Below, one piece after another: positions 1 to 10,989 of a stretch of 64,000 bases of DNA; the stretch's first letter is position 1, and the number at the start of each line of letters is the position of its first letter. Where the stretch lies: NCBI GenBank assembly GCA_920105625.2, contig CAKKTE020000176.1, positions 1-64,000 on the forward strand. The letters are read 5' to 3'. The position numbers and the translations under genes were made by a program. Under the pieces are notes generated by a model. That model saw only the letters and a program-made list of their open reading frames with translations, was not told the DNA's origin and searched no databases. Source of the DNA: Clusia tigrina (lineage: Eukaryota; Arthropoda; Insecta; Diptera; Clusiidae).

Positions 1-3000
1 TTTCTGTAGGCGTCTCAGTCACTGCCGCTGTCGATTGGGGCGTCTGCTGCATTCTCTATGCCTATATCTACCCCTATCTGCTTCAGTAGGCGTCTCAGTC
101 GGCGTCGCAGTCTCTGTCAGTGTCTCTGGAGGCGTCTCAGTCCCTGCCGCTGTCGATTGGGGGGGGGGGGGGTCTGCTGCCATCTCTATGCCTTTATCTA
201 CCCCTATCTGCCTCAGTAGGCGTCTCAGTCGGCGTCGCAGTCTCTGTCAGCGTCTCTGGAGGCGTCTCAGTCCCTGCCGCTGTCGATTGGGGGGGGTCTG
301 CTGCCATCTCTATGCCTTTATCTACCCCTATCTGCCTCAGTAGGCGTCTCAGTCGGCGTCGCAGTCTCTGTCAGCGTCTCTGGAGGCGTCTCAGTCCCTG
401 CCGCTGTCGATTGGGGGGCGGGTCTGCTGCTTTCTCTATGCCTATATCTACTCCTATCTGCCTCAGTCGGAGTCGCAGCCTCTGTCAGCATTTCTGTAGA
501 CATCTCAGTCGCTGCCGCTGTTGATTGGGGGGTCTGGTGCCTACTCTCTGCTATATCTACCCATATCTGCCTCAGTCGGCGTTGCAGCCTATGTCAGCGT
601 CTCTGTAGGCATATCAGTCGCTGCCGCTGTCGATTGGGGGGTCTGCTGCCTTCTCTATGCCTATATCTATCCCTATCTGCCTCATTCGACGTCTCAGTCG
701 GCGTCTCAGTCGCTCCCGCTGTCGATTGGGGGGTCTGCTGTCTTCTCTATGCATATATCTACCCCTATCTGCCTCAGTCCACGTCTCAGTAGGCGTCACA
801 GCCCCTGTCAGCGTCTGTGTAGGCGTCTCAGTGGCTGCCGCTGTCAATTGGTGGGTCTGCTGCCTTCTCTATGCCTATATCTATCCCTATCTGCCTCATT
901 CGACGTCTCAGTCGGCGTCTCAGTCGCTCCCGCTGTCGATTGGGGGGTCTGCTGACTTCTCTATGCCTATATCTACCCCTATCTGCCTCAGTCCACGTCT
1001 CAGTAGGCGCCACAGCCCCTGTCAGCTTCTGTGTAGGCGTCTCAGTCGCTGCCGCTGTTGATTGGGGGGTCTGCTGCCTACTCTCTGCCTATATCTACCC
1101 ATATCTGCCTCAGTCGGCGTCTCGCAGCCTCTGTCAGCGTCTCTGTAGGTGTCTCAGTCGTTGCCGCTGTCCATTGGGGAGGTCTGCTTCCTTCTATATG
1201 CCTATATCTACCCCATCTGCTTCAGTCGGCATCTCAGTCGGCGTCCCAGCCTCTGTCAGCGTCTGTCTGTCTATTGGGGGAGTCTGCTACCTTCTCTATG
1301 CCTATATCTACCCCTCTCTGCCTCAGTCGGCGTTTCAGTCGGCATCTCAGTCGGCGTCGCAGCCTCTGTCAGCGTTTCTGGTGGTCTCAGTCGCTGCCGC
1401 TGTCGATTGGGGAGGTCTGCTTCCTCCTCTATGCCTATACCTACCCCTATCTGCCTTAGTGGGCGTCTCAGTCGGCGTCGCAGCCTCTGTCAGCGTCTCT
1501 GGAGGCGTCTCAGTCCCTGCCGGTGTCGATTGGGGGGTCTGCTGCCATCTCTATGCATATATCTACCCCTATCTGCCCCGGTCGGCGTCGCAGCCTCTGT
1601 CAGCAACTCTGTAGGCGTCTCAGTCACTGCCGCTGTCGATTGGGGGTCTGCTGCCTTCTCTTTGCCTATATCTATCCCTATCAGCCTCAATCGACGTCTC
1701 AGTCGGCGTCGCAGCCTCTTTCAGCGTCTCTGTTGGCATCTCAGTCGCTGCTGCTGTCGATTGGGGGGTCTGCTCACTTCTCTGTGCCTATATCTACCCC
1801 TATCTGCCTCAGTCGGCGTCTCAGTCGGATTCGCAGCCTCTGTCAACGTCTCTGCGGGCGTCTCAGTCGCTGCCGCTGTCGATTGGGGGGTGTGCTGGCT
1901 TCTCTATGCCTATATCTACCCCTATCTGCCTCTGTCTGCGTCGCAGCCTCTGTCAGCATTTCTGTGGGCGTGTCAGTCGCTGCCGCTGTGGATTGGGGGT
2001 CTGCTGCCTTCTCTATGCCTATATCTACCACTATCTGCCTCAGTCGGCGTCTCAGAAGGCTACTCAGTCGCTGCCGCTGTCGATTGGGTTGTCTGCTGCC
2101 TTCTCTATACCTATATCTACCCCTATCTGCCTCAGTCGGCCTCGCAGCCTCTGTTAGCGTCTCTGTAGGCGTCTCAGTCACTGCCGCTGTCGATTGGGGG
2201 GTCTGCTGCATTCTCTATGCCTATATCTACCATTATCTGCCTCGGTCGGCGTCGCAGCCTCTGTCAGCATTTCTGTAGGCGTCTCAGTCGCTGCAGCTGT
2301 CGATTGGGGGTCTGCTGCCTTCTCTATGTATATGTCTACCCCTATCTGCTTCACTCGGCGTCTCAGTCGGCGTCGCAGCCTCTGTCAGCGTCTCTGTAGG
2401 CGTCTCAGTCGCTGCCGCAGTCGATTGGGGGGTCTGCTGCCTTCTTTATGCCTATATCTACCCCTATCTGCCTCAGTCGGCGTCGCAGCCTCTGTCAGCG
2501 TCCCTGTAGGCGTCTCAGTCACTGCCGCTGTCGCTTGGGGTTCTGCTGCATTCTCTATGCCTATATCTATCCCTATCTGCCTCATTCGACGTCTCAGTCG
2601 GCGTCTCAGTCGCTCCCGCTGTCGATTGGGGGGGTCTGCTGCCTTCTAAATTCCTATATCTACCCCTATCTGCCTCAGTCGGTGTCTCAGCAGGCGTCAC
2701 AGCCCCTGTCAGCGTCTGTGTAGGCGTCTCAGTCGCTGCCGCTGTCAGTTGGTGGGTCTGCTGCCTTCTCTATGCCTATATCAACTCCTATCTGCCTCTG
2801 TCAGCGTCTGTCTGTCTATTGGGGGAGTCTGCTACCTTCTCTATGCCTATATCTACCTCTCTGCTTTAGTCGGCGTTTCAGTCGGCATCTCAGTCGGCGT
2901 CGCAGCCTCTGTCAGCGTTTCTGTAGGTGTCTCAGTCGCTGCCGCTGTCGATTGGGGAGGTCTGCTTCCTCCTCTATGCCTATACCTACCCCTATCTGCA

Positions 3001-4770
3001 TTAGTGGGCGTCTCAGTCGGCGTCGCAGCCTCTGTCAGCGTCTCTGGAGGCGTCTCAGTCGCTGCTGCTGTCGATTGGGGGGGGGTCTGCTGCCTTCTCT
3101 GTGCCTATATCTACCCCTATCTGCTTCAGTCGGCGTCTCAGTCGGCGTCGCAGCCTCTTTCAGCGTCTCTGTTGGCATCTCAGTCGCTGCTGCTGTCGAT
3201 TGGGGGGGGGGTCTGCTGCCTTCTCTGTGCCTATATCTACCCCTATCTGCCTCAGTCGGCATCTCAGTCGGATTCGCAGCCTCTGTCAGCGTCCCTGTAG
3301 ACGTCTCAGTCTCTGCCGCTATCGCTTGGGGGTCTGCTGCATTTTTTATGCCTATATCTACCTTTATCTGCCTCAGTCGGCCTCGCAGCCTCTGTCAGCG
3401 TCTCTGGAGGCGTCTCAGTCCCTGCCGCTGTCGATTGGGGGGGGGGTCTGCTGCCATCTCTATTCCTATATCTACCCCTATCTGCCTCAGTCGGCGTCTC
3501 AGTCGGCGTCACAACCTCTGTCAGCGTCCCTGTAGGCGTCTCAGTCTCTGCCGCTATCGCTTGGGGGTCTGCTGCATTTTCTATGCCTATATCTACCCCT
3601 ATCTGCCTCAGTCGGCCTCGCAGCCTCTGTCAGCGTCTCTGCGGGCGTCTCAGTCGCTGCCGCTGTTGATTGGAGGGTCTGCTGCCTACTCTCTGCCTAT
3701 ATCTACCCATATCTGCCTCAGTCGGCGTCTCGCAGCCTCTGCCGGCGTCTCTGTAGGTGTCTCAGTCGTTGCCGCTGTCGATTGGGGAGGTCTGCTTCCT
3801 TCTATATGCCTATATCTACCCCATCTGCTTCAGTCGGCGTCTCAGTCGGCGTCCCAGCCTCTGTCAGCGTCTCTGTAGGCGTCTCAGCCGTTTCCGCTGT
3901 CGATTGGGGGAGTCTGCTGCCTTCTCTATGCCTATATCTACCCCTCTCTGCCTCAGTCGGCGTTTCAGTCGGCATCTCAGTCGGCGTGGCAGCCTCTGTC
4001 AGCGTTTCTGCAGGTGTCTCAGTCGCTGCCGCTGTCGATTGGGGAGGTCTGCTTCCTCCTCTATGCCTATACCTACCCCTATATGCCTAAGTGGGCGTCT
4101 CATTCGCCGTCGCAGCCACTGTCAGCGTCTCTGGAGGCGTCTCAGTCCCTGCCGGTGTCGATTGTGGGGTCTGCTGCCATCTCTATGCCTATATCTACCC
4201 CTATCTGCCCCGGTCGGCGTCGCAGCCTCTGTCAGCAACTCTGTAGGCGTCTCAGTCACTGCCGCTGTCGATTGGGGGTCTGCTGCCTTCTCTTTGCCTA
4301 TATCTATCCCTATCAGCCTCAATCGACGTCTCAGTCGGCGTCGCAGCCTCTTTCAGCGTCTCTGTTGGCATCTCAGTCGCTGCTGCTGTCGATTGGGGGG
4401 GTCTGCTGACTTCTCTGTGCCTATATCTACCCCTATCTGCCTCAGTCGGCGTCTCAGTCGGATTCGCAGCCTCTGTCAACGTCTCTGCGGGCGTCTCAGT
4501 CGCTGCCGCTGTCGATTGGGGGGTGTGCTGGCTTCTCTATGCCTATATCTACCCCTATCTGCCCCGGTCGGCGTCGCAGCCTCTGTCAGCAACTATGTAG
4601 GCGTCTCAGTCACTGCCGCTGTCGATTGGGGGTCTGCTGCCTTCTCTTTCCCTATATCTATCCCTATCAGCCTCAGTCGGCGTCTCAGTAGGCTACTCAG
4701 TCGCTGCCGCCGTCGATTGGGTTGTCTGCTCCCTTCTCTATACCTATATCTACCCCTATCTGCCTCATAT

Positions 4771-4800
4771 ATATATCTACCTATATCTACCTATATCTAC
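4771..4800. repeat. Local 10-bp expansion inside a monomer
   Basis: CTATATCTAC is repeated about three times in a row (preceded by ATAT) in the middle of one monomer, where other monomers have a single TATATCTACCCC. It is a private slippage event. Confidence 0.85.
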
Positions 4801-7584
4801 CATTATCTGCCTCGGTCGGCGTCGCAGCCTCTGTTAGCATTTCTGTAGGCGTCTCAGTCGCTGCAGCTGTCGATTGGGGGGTCTGCTGCCTGCTCTATGT
4901 ATATGTCTACCCCTATCTGCCTCACTCGGCGTCTCAGTCGGCGTCGCAGCCTCTGTCAGCGTCTCTGTAGACATCTCAGTCGCTGCCGCTGTTGATTGGA
5001 GGGTCTGCTGCCTACTCTCTGCCTATATCTACCCATATCTGCCTCAGTCGGCGTCTCGCAGCCTCCGTCAGAGTCTCTGTAGCTGTCTCAGTCGTTGCCG
5101 CTGGCGATTGGGGAGGTCTGCTTCCTTCTATATGCCTATATCTACCCCTATCTCTCTCAGTCTGCGTCTCAGTCGGCGTCCAGCCTCTGTTAGCGTCTCT
5201 GTAGGCGTCTCAGCCGTTTCCGCTGTCGATTGGGGGAGTCTGCTGCCTTCTCTATGCCTATATCTACCCCTCTCTGCTTCAGTCGGCGTTTCAGTCGGCA
5301 TCTCAGTCGGCGTCAAAGTCTCTGTCAGCGTTTCTGTAGGTGTCTCAGTCGCTGCCGCTGTCGATTGGGGAGATCTGCTTCCTCCTCTATGCCTATACCT
5401 ACCCCTATCTGCATTAGTGGGCGTCTCAGTCGGCGTCGCAGCCTCTGTCAGCGTCTCTGGAGGCGTCTCAGTCCCTGCCGGTGTCGATTGGGGGGTCTGC
5501 CACCTTCTCTTTGCCTGTATCTATCCCTATCAGCCTCAATCGACGTCTCAGTCGGCGTCGCAGCCTCTTTCAGCGTCTCTGTTGGCATCTCAGTCGCTGC
5601 TGCTGTCGATTGGGGGGGGGTCTGCTGCCTTCTCTGTGCCTATATCTACCCCTATCTGCTTCAGTCGGCGTCTCAGTCGGCGTCGCAGCCTCTTTCAGCG
5701 TCTCTGTTGGCATCTCAGTCGCTGCTGCTGTCGATTGGGGGGGGTCTGCTGCCTTCTCTATTCCTATATCTACCCCTATCTGCCTCAGTCGGCGTCTCAG
5801 TCGGCGTCGCAGCCTCTTTCAGCGTCTCTGTTGGCATCTGAGTCGCTGCTGCTGTCGATTGGGGGGGGTCTGCTGCCTTTTCTATGCCTATATCTACCCC
5901 TATCTGCCTCAGTCGGCCTCGCAGCCTCTGTCAGCGTCTCTGCGGGCGTCTCAGTTGCTGCCGCTGTTGATTGGAGGGTCTGCTGCCTACTCTCTGCCTA
6001 TATCTACCCATATCTGCCTCAGTCGGCGTCTCGCAGCCTCTGCCAGCGTCTCTGTAGGTGTCTCAGTCGTTGCCGCTGTCGATTGGGGAGGTCTGCTTCC
6101 TTCTATATGCCTATATCTACCCCATCTGCTTCAATCGGCGTCTCAGTCGGCGTCCCAGCCTCTGTCAGCGTCTCTGTAGGCGTCTCAGCCGTTTCCGCTT
6201 TCGATTGGGGGAGTCTGTTGCCTTCTATATGCCTATATCTACCCCATCTGCTTCAGTCGGCGTTTCAGTCGGCATCTCAGTCGGCGTGGCAGCCTCTGTC
6301 AGCGTTTCTGTAGGTGTCTCAGTCGCTGCCGCTGTCGATTGGGGAGGTCTGCTTCCTCCTCTATGCCTATACCGACCCCTATCTGCCTAAGTGGGCATCT
6401 CATTCGCCGTCGCAGCCACTGTCAGCGTCTCTGGAGGCGTCTCAGTCCCTGCCGGTGTCGATTGTGGGGTCTGCTGCCATCTCTATGCCTATATCTACCC
6501 CTATCTGCCCCGGTCGGCGTCGCAGCCTCTGTCAGCAACTCTGTAGGCGTCTCAGTCACTGCCGCTGTCGATTGGGGGTCTGCTGCCTTCTCTTTGCCTA
6601 TATCTATCCCTATCAGCCTCAATCGACGTCTCAGTCGCCTTCGCAGCCTCTTTCAGCGTCTCTGTTGGCATCTCAGTTGCTGCTGCTGTCGATTGGGGGG
6701 TCTGCTGACTTTTCTGTGCCTATATCTACCCCTATCTGCCTCAGTCGGCGTCTCAGTCGGATTCGCAGCCTCTGTCAACGTCTCTGCGGGCGTCTCAGTC
6801 GCTGCCGCTGTCGATTGGGGGGTGTGCTGGCTTCTCTATGCCTATATCTACCCCTATCTGCCTCTGTCTGCGTCGCAGCCTCTGTCAGCATTTCTGTAGG
6901 CGTCTCAGTCGCTGCCGCTGTGGATTGCGGGTCTGCTGCCTTCTCTATGCCTATATCTACCACTATATGCCTCAGTCGGCGTCTCAGTAGGCTACTCAGT
7001 CGCTGCCGCTGTCGATTGGGTTGTCTGCTCTCTTCTCTATACCTATATCTACCCCTATCTGCCTCAGTCGGCCTCGCAGCCCCTGTTAGCGTCTCTGTAG
7101 GCGTCTCAGTCACTGCCGCTGTCGTTTGGGGGGTCTGCTGCATTCTCTATGCCTATATCTACCATTATCTGCCTCGGTCGGCGTCGCAGCCTCTGTCAGC
7201 ATTTCTGTAGGCGTCTCAGTCGCTGCAGCTGTCGATTGGGGGGTCTGCTGCCTTCTCTATGTATATTTCTACCCCTATCTGCCTCACTCGGCGTCTCAGT
7301 CGGCGTCGCAGCCTCTGTCAGCATCTCTGTAGGCGTCTCAGTCGCTGCCGCAGTCGATTGGGGGATCTGCTGCCTTCTTTATGCCTATATCTACCCCTAT
7401 CTGCCTCAGTCGGCGTCGCAGCCTCTGTCAGCGTCCCTGTAGGCGTCTCAGCTACTGCCGCTGTCGCTTGGGGTTCTGCTGCATTCTCTATGCCTATATC
7501 TATCATTATCTGCCTCATTCGACGTCTCAGTCGGCGTCTCAGTCGCTCCCGCTGTCGATTTGGGGGTCTGGTGCCTTCTCTATG

Positions 7585-7588
7585 CCTA
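7585..7588. other. Target-site duplication, left copy (CCTA)
   Basis: The satellite reads CTATG-CCTA immediately before the LTR, and CCTA-TATCTACC resumes after the other LTR at 12261. The intact satellite has CCTA only once at this point (16258-16261). A 4-bp duplication is within the range reported for gypsy-type integrases. Confidence 0.93.
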
Positions 7589-7881
7589 TGTAGGGGAAAT
7601 CTACGTGTGTAGTAAGAGTTGATTGAACATCAACTGCGTTGGCCTTGCAAGATCGGCTTACGCATCGATTGCAGATTTCACACAACGTATGAATGCAATT
7701 ATATACAGAAACCTAGTGCGAAGCGGAATGTCGCCCTCAGCAGAGTTTTTGACCGGCAGAGTGTGCCGTTGGCCAAGCTATTGTTTGTGCTGTTCTGTAA
7801 CTATGCCTAGTCCAGAGCACGAGAGAAGAAATAGGTAATCTAATGCAGGATTGCAGTTTTAGAAGTTCAGATTAATTCTGG

Positions 7882-7911
7882 TTTATTTGGTGGCTCGCTG
7901 GCCTTTTTATA
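7882..7911 (-). promoter_or_regulatory. Same TATA/AATAAA pair in 3' LTR
   Basis: This is the identical copy in the downstream LTR: TATAAAAA at 7904-7911 and AATAAA at 7882-7887 on the minus strand. In this copy the AATAAA is the part that would matter, as the 3' processing signal. No other AATAAA is evident between here and the LTR end. Confidence 0.35.
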
Positions 7912-8008
7912 TCATTCAATTGTTATTGTTTTCTTATTCTAACTAATATAAAATGTATCTATCTTATTTACACTAGTTACAAATCATATTCCCGAAATTT
8001 GTCTCAAG

Positions 8009-8024
8009 TATCGGATTACCGATA
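8009..8024. promoter_or_regulatory. Perfect 6-bp stem palindrome in LTR U3
   Basis: TATCGG-ATTA-CCGATA is a perfect inverted repeat with a 4-nt centre. It is conserved in the other LTR at 11980-11995. It lies upstream of the TATA motif on the element strand, a position suited to a transcription factor dimer site or a hairpin. Its function is unknown. Confidence 0.4.
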
Positions 8025-8289
8025 TTATTCATTGACGAATCATCGTCTTTGTTTATGTTAATTATTTTGAGTGCAAGTACAGGGCTAAAAGTCACTGCAC
8101 TGTCTAACATGCATGCGCTGCAATATATGCAGTGTGCATTATTTCACCCCCAAAACGCTGGCCTAGCGTATTTGGACATTGAGTGCAATTGCGCACGCTG
8201 CGCTATTGTCAGTTTGTTTGCATATGCGACTTGCTGCTGTGCTTATGACGATGTGTGGTCGTCAGTGTACACTTGTATGGTACACTACA

Positions 8290-8300
8290 CCCTCACCCTT
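8290..8300 (-). promoter_or_regulatory. Polypurine tract of the LTR element
   Basis: On the minus strand AAGGGTGAGGG lies directly before the 3' LTR start TGTAG. Ten of its 11 bases are purines. This is the expected place and composition for the plus-strand DNA primer of an LTR retrotransposon, and it independently supports the minus-strand orientation. Confidence 0.75.
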
Positions 8301-8517
8301 AAGAGAAAAATTAGGGGTGTTAGCAAATAATTTTTCTGGAAATATGGTTTGCGTTGTATTACAATTGTCTTATGTTAGATGATTTACATATTAATTGTTT
8401 CTTATTATTAATGTTACATAGTAGCGTTTTAAAATTACAAATTATGCAGTTTACATATTTTTATGATTATTAATTACATTGTTTTGCTTATATATTGTGA
8501 TAGTTTTAATTATAAAT
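8301..8517 (-). other. AT-rich spacer between integrase end and polypurine tract
   Basis: This is low-complexity AT-rich sequence with no open frame of note on the element strand and no env-like frame. It is best read as the 3' untranslated part of the element. Confidence 0.6.
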
Positions 8518-8760
8518 TTAAATTACATTGTATGGTTTTAATTGATTATTATGTACTTTCTTAGGTGTACCATTATATTCTATTAATGAATTTACTCCTA
8601 ACTTATCTAGTATTTTATATGGTCCTTTATATGGATTCACATTCTTTTTTCTATTTTCTACTTTTAATAGAACTAAATCTCCTATTTCTACATTAAGTGT
8701 ATTTGTATTAGTTTTTGAATCGGTTAGTGTACGTTTTTGTTTTGCTTTTATTATTAGCAT
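8518..8760 (-). pseudogene. Integrase C-terminal (GPY/F) module remnant
   Basis: An 80-codon open frame on the minus strand contains GDLVLLKVENRKK followed by NPYKGPYKILDKLG and ends VHNNQLKPY. The GDLVLL strand, the NPYKGPYKIL block and the closing HxxxLKPY are characteristic of the GPY/F domain at the C-terminus of Ty3/gypsy integrases, which helps bind DNA. Only about 37 codons separate the putative catalytic Glu (8798-8800) from GDLVLL. Family members usually have on the order of 100, so a deletion is likely. The ATG at 8760 is internal to the old polyprotein and is not a real start. No function is expected because the upstream parts are frameshifted. Confidence 0.85.
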
Positions 8761-9230
8761 TTGTTTTGTTTACTAATTGGAAAGTGTGGTTGCAAGATTC
8801 AACTCCAATATCTAGTTGTTTCGTGCTGGTACTTTGTGGAAAATTTTTGTTGTATTTTCAGCAGTGCACATATGTTTGCCATTAGCTCGTTTGTAAATTC
8901 TGTCCCGTTGTCAGATTTAAGTATTTTAAAGTATCCGTATTTTAGAATGAATTGTTCAACGACTGTCTTGGCTGTTGTGTGTGCATCTTTTGTTATCATT
9001 TGGTGTGCGATTACAAATTTTGTCAGCTCGCACTGCATGGTCAGTTTTCGTTTAAAATTTTAAGTGGTCCCACGGAGTCGATGAATATTACTTCAAAGCT
9101 GTTATTAGGGGTGTCTGTTATTGTAAGTGGTTCTTTTGTGTGTGTTGTTTGTTTGTGTTGTACACATAAGTCATAGTTCGTAATCAATTCTTTTACCACT
9201 TTATTCATATTTTTAAATATATATATCTGT
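8761..9230 (-). pseudogene. Integrase catalytic core remnant (DDE)
   Basis: The minus strand encodes an integrase core in pieces. From high to low coordinates: NMNKVVKELITNYDLCVQHK (end of the zinc-binding region), then FIDSVGPL with the first catalytic Asp (codon 9077-9079), a stop and frameshift near 9055, then CELTKFVIAH and SDNGTEFTNE with the second Asp (8910-8912), CALLKIQQKFST, another frameshift near 8810, then GVES with the putative catalytic Glu (8798-8800). The spacing of second Asp to Glu is close to the usual 35 residues. The family is Ty3/gypsy integrase, which cuts host DNA and joins the LTR ends to it. At least two frameshifts and a stop make it inactive. The plus-strand frame 8761-9063 is only its antisense. 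Confidence 0.88.
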
Positions 9231-9267
9231 TTTAATTTATTTACTTATTTTTTATTTTTTTTTTATC

Positions 9268-9360
9268 AGGATTTTTCTAATTGTTAAATGACCTCCATGT
9301 GGTGCATTATGATACTCATCTATCAGTTTATATTCATTTAAATTCTCTTTCTGGGGCGGC
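9268..9360 (-). pseudogene. Integrase zinc-binding (HHCC) region remnant
   Basis: The minus-strand reading contains IDEYHNAPHGGHLTIRKIL. This is the typical His-x-His block (YH....GGH) of the integrase N-terminal domain in gypsy elements, which binds zinc and helps multimerise the enzyme. The Cys half follows after an AT-rich, stop-containing stretch (9231-9267). There only one of the usual two Cys is recognisable (YDLCVQHK). The frame differs from that of the core, so it is broken. Confidence 0.8.
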
Positions 9361-9468
9361 ATATGTCATAATTTTTAATTTGAGGATTTTCATTCATTAT
9401 TTTTATTTGCGGATTCATTTCTTTAAATTCTTCTTTGGCACATATTTTAAATATTTCATCATTGTTTG

Positions 9469-9723
9469 CTATATATATGTATTTAGCTTATTCATTATCT
9501 TTTCTTTCTTCGTTTTGGATATCAATTTCCTCAGAATCGAGTCTAGTCTCGCTGATTTATCATTGATTCCTGCATGCTTTATATCTTCATTATTCCTTCT
9601 TGATATCAGTTTCTTCAGTATCGAATCTTGTTTCGCTGATTTATCACTGTATCTTTTATTTATATTTGATGATAGCTTCTTCTGGTTCGAATCTTGATTC
9701 GCCGAATTATCACTACATCCCAC
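9469..9723 (-). repeat. Degenerate 66/84-bp repeat, open on the minus strand, unknown
   Basis: Three related blocks begin near 9518, 9602 and 9668 (plus strand GATATCA...TTCCTCAG, then TCGA..CT.G.TTCGCTGAT). Read on the minus strand they lie in one 84-codon open frame with the recurring motif DKSAKQDSILKKLIS (variants DKSARLDSILRKLIS and a more degenerate NSANQDSNQKKLSS). It sits between the RT and integrase remnants, where RNase H and the RT-integrase linker would be expected, but I cannot match it to either. It may be an expanded linker or an unrelated insertion. Downstream to 9361 the minus strand stays mostly open and charged but is unrecognised. Confidence 0.5.
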
Positions 9724-10229
9724 GTGGATTTCTTTATACCCAATTTTTCTTGTGCACTTTCTTTTCTTTCATTTGCCATTATTAATTCTTTTATTTCCTC
9801 TTATATTTGACGTCATTTATAGATGTGCAATCCCAAATTTGAAGTTGATCAGACTTCTGCCGAGATATACAGTTCTCTATTTCCTCTCTTAACTTTTACG
9901 CTTTAGACATGCCCCTTGTAATTATTAGCGATTTTCATCAATATTCATTGGTATCATATTCTTGAGTATGCTGGAGTTTAATTGTATTTTTGATAACGCG
10001 TCTTTGTTCGAATTCATTTTATCCTTTTTTTTATAGTATGTTAAAATCAAAATGGTATTTTGTCATTGTTAAAAGTGATACTAATGGTTAGTTGCAACTA
10101 TAAATTTTTAACCATATAAATTGTAAAAATTGCTTTTTAGTTACTGGTTTATCTAAACATATTTTCAATTCAAAACTTAAATATAAAATTGTTGTAAATT
10201 GTTTTTACACTATTTATTAAAAATTAAGT
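9724..10229. other. AT-rich stretch without recognisable gene
   Basis: About 500 bp of AT-rich sequence with stops in all frames. By position on the minus strand it should hold the rest of RT (including the YxDD catalytic box) and RNase H. I see no trace of either, so that part has been deleted or replaced. Confidence 0.6.
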
Positions 10230-10580
10230 AAGTGGTCTTGATGGTTTGTCAAGTTCTATTTGGTGGAATGAACTGGTCATATCTGGAGTTGAAAACCATT
10301 TTGCTCCTCCTAGCTTGTCTAGAATGTCTTCTAGTTGAGTTAGTGGAAATTTGTCATTGATTATCTTGTTGTTCAGTTTTCTAAAGTCCATTACAAGTCT
10401 CTTTTTCTTTTTGTTCTTTTGGGAACCAAAAGGAGTGGAGCATTGTATGGGCTGACTGAAGGTTCAATGATGTTTTCATGTAGCATTTTCTATACTTGTT
10501 CATTTACTATTTATGTATGAGTTTGTGGTAATCTATAATTTTTTATTTTCATTTATATACGAGTATACTGGTGTTTTGCC
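10230..10580 (-). pseudogene. Reverse transcriptase N-terminal part, frameshifted remnant
   Basis: The minus strand shows, in order: a degraded YRLPQTHT segment with a stop, KMLHENIIEPSVSPYNAPLL followed by LVPK, then a stop at 10391-10393 and a frame change near 10397. It continues in the new frame with LVMDFRKLNNKIINDKFPL, LEDILDKLGGAKWFS and DMTSSFHQIELDK, and ends SRPL at 10230. SPYNAPLLLVPK, DFRKLN, FPL, LGGAKWFS and SSFHQIEL are hallmark blocks of the fingers and palm of Ty3/gypsy RT. The first catalytic Asp is in PDMTSSFHQI, where most relatives read LDL.SGFHQI. Only about 115 of some 250 core residues remain, and the YxDD region is missing. It is a clear non-functional fragment. Confidence 0.9.
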
Positions 10581-10989
10581 ATAAAATTGTTTTTTAATTC
10601 TTAAAAATTAAGCTCAAGATTTATTTTATTTTAATCTGATTTTACATAAAGATTTTTTTTTTTTTTTTTTTTTTTTTTGTTTACGTCCCTATTATCATTT
10701 TTAATCTATTTTTGCTATTTCCGCAGTACATTTTTGGGAAGTTGGAGTTATATTAATTTTATAATTTTTACTTTTCTAATGCTTTTGTATCATAAAAATA
10801 TGAATTATTACTAATACGTAATATAAGTAATTTTAGCAAAATAAAATGTTTATATTTTAAAGCAAACATCAAATTGTTGATTAACATTATAAATCAATAT
10901 GAAATTTTAATTCAATTACTCGTAGTAGCCGTACTTTAATATGATTGTTTGTCTTCTCTATTCTTCTTCCTTTTTCTCAAATCATTTTA
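10581..10989. other. AT-rich stretch with a T24 run, no recognisable gene
   Basis: This is low-complexity AT-rich sequence. It includes an uninterrupted run of 24 T at 10655-10678 (A24 on the element strand). By position it should encode protease and the end of gag, but nothing is recognisable. The A-run could mark an insertion or deletion joint or a slippage expansion. Confidence 0.6.

Larger units (their letters stand above)
1..7588. repeat. GC-rich 110+12n bp satellite array, left part
   Basis: The sequence is a head-to-tail tandem array. Each monomer has three parts in order: a pyrimidine-rich block beginning TCTGCTGCCTTCTCTATGCC and continuing through TATATCTACCCC; a block of 10-12 bp sub-repeats (CGGCGTCTCAGT and CGGCGTCGCAGC types); and an end block, CGCTGCCGCTGTCGATTG, followed by a G-run. 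Successive TCTGCTG starts are typically 93, 109-110, 122-125 or 134 bp apart. GC is about 60% and CpG is not depleted (about 8 per 110 bp by hand count). There is no stop-free frame conserved across monomers, because 110 is not a multiple of 3 and the G-run varies. The array is truncated by the window start and is interrupted at 7588 by the LTR element. I do not recognise it as a named satellite family. Confidence 0.96.
7589..8289 (-). repeat. 3' LTR of the gypsy-like element
   Basis: This 701-bp direct repeat matches 11560-12260 with 5 differences by eye: 7597 (a/t), 7601 (c/t), 7836 (t/a), 7943 (c/a) and 8138 (a/g). It starts TGTAG and ends CTACA, the short inverted ends usual for LTRs. On the minus strand it is the downstream copy. 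The small plus-strand open frames in it (for example 7619-7810) are duplicated in the other LTR and run against the element's orientation, so I do not call them genes. Confidence 0.96.

Noticed and set aside
7619..7810. 63-codon frame duplicated exactly at 11590-11781
   Set aside because: The duplication is explained by the two LTRs. The frame runs opposite to the element and has no recognisable domain.
8761..9063. 100-codon Cys/Phe-rich plus-strand frame
   Set aside because: It is the antisense of the integrase core, whose catalytic motifs read clearly on the minus strand.
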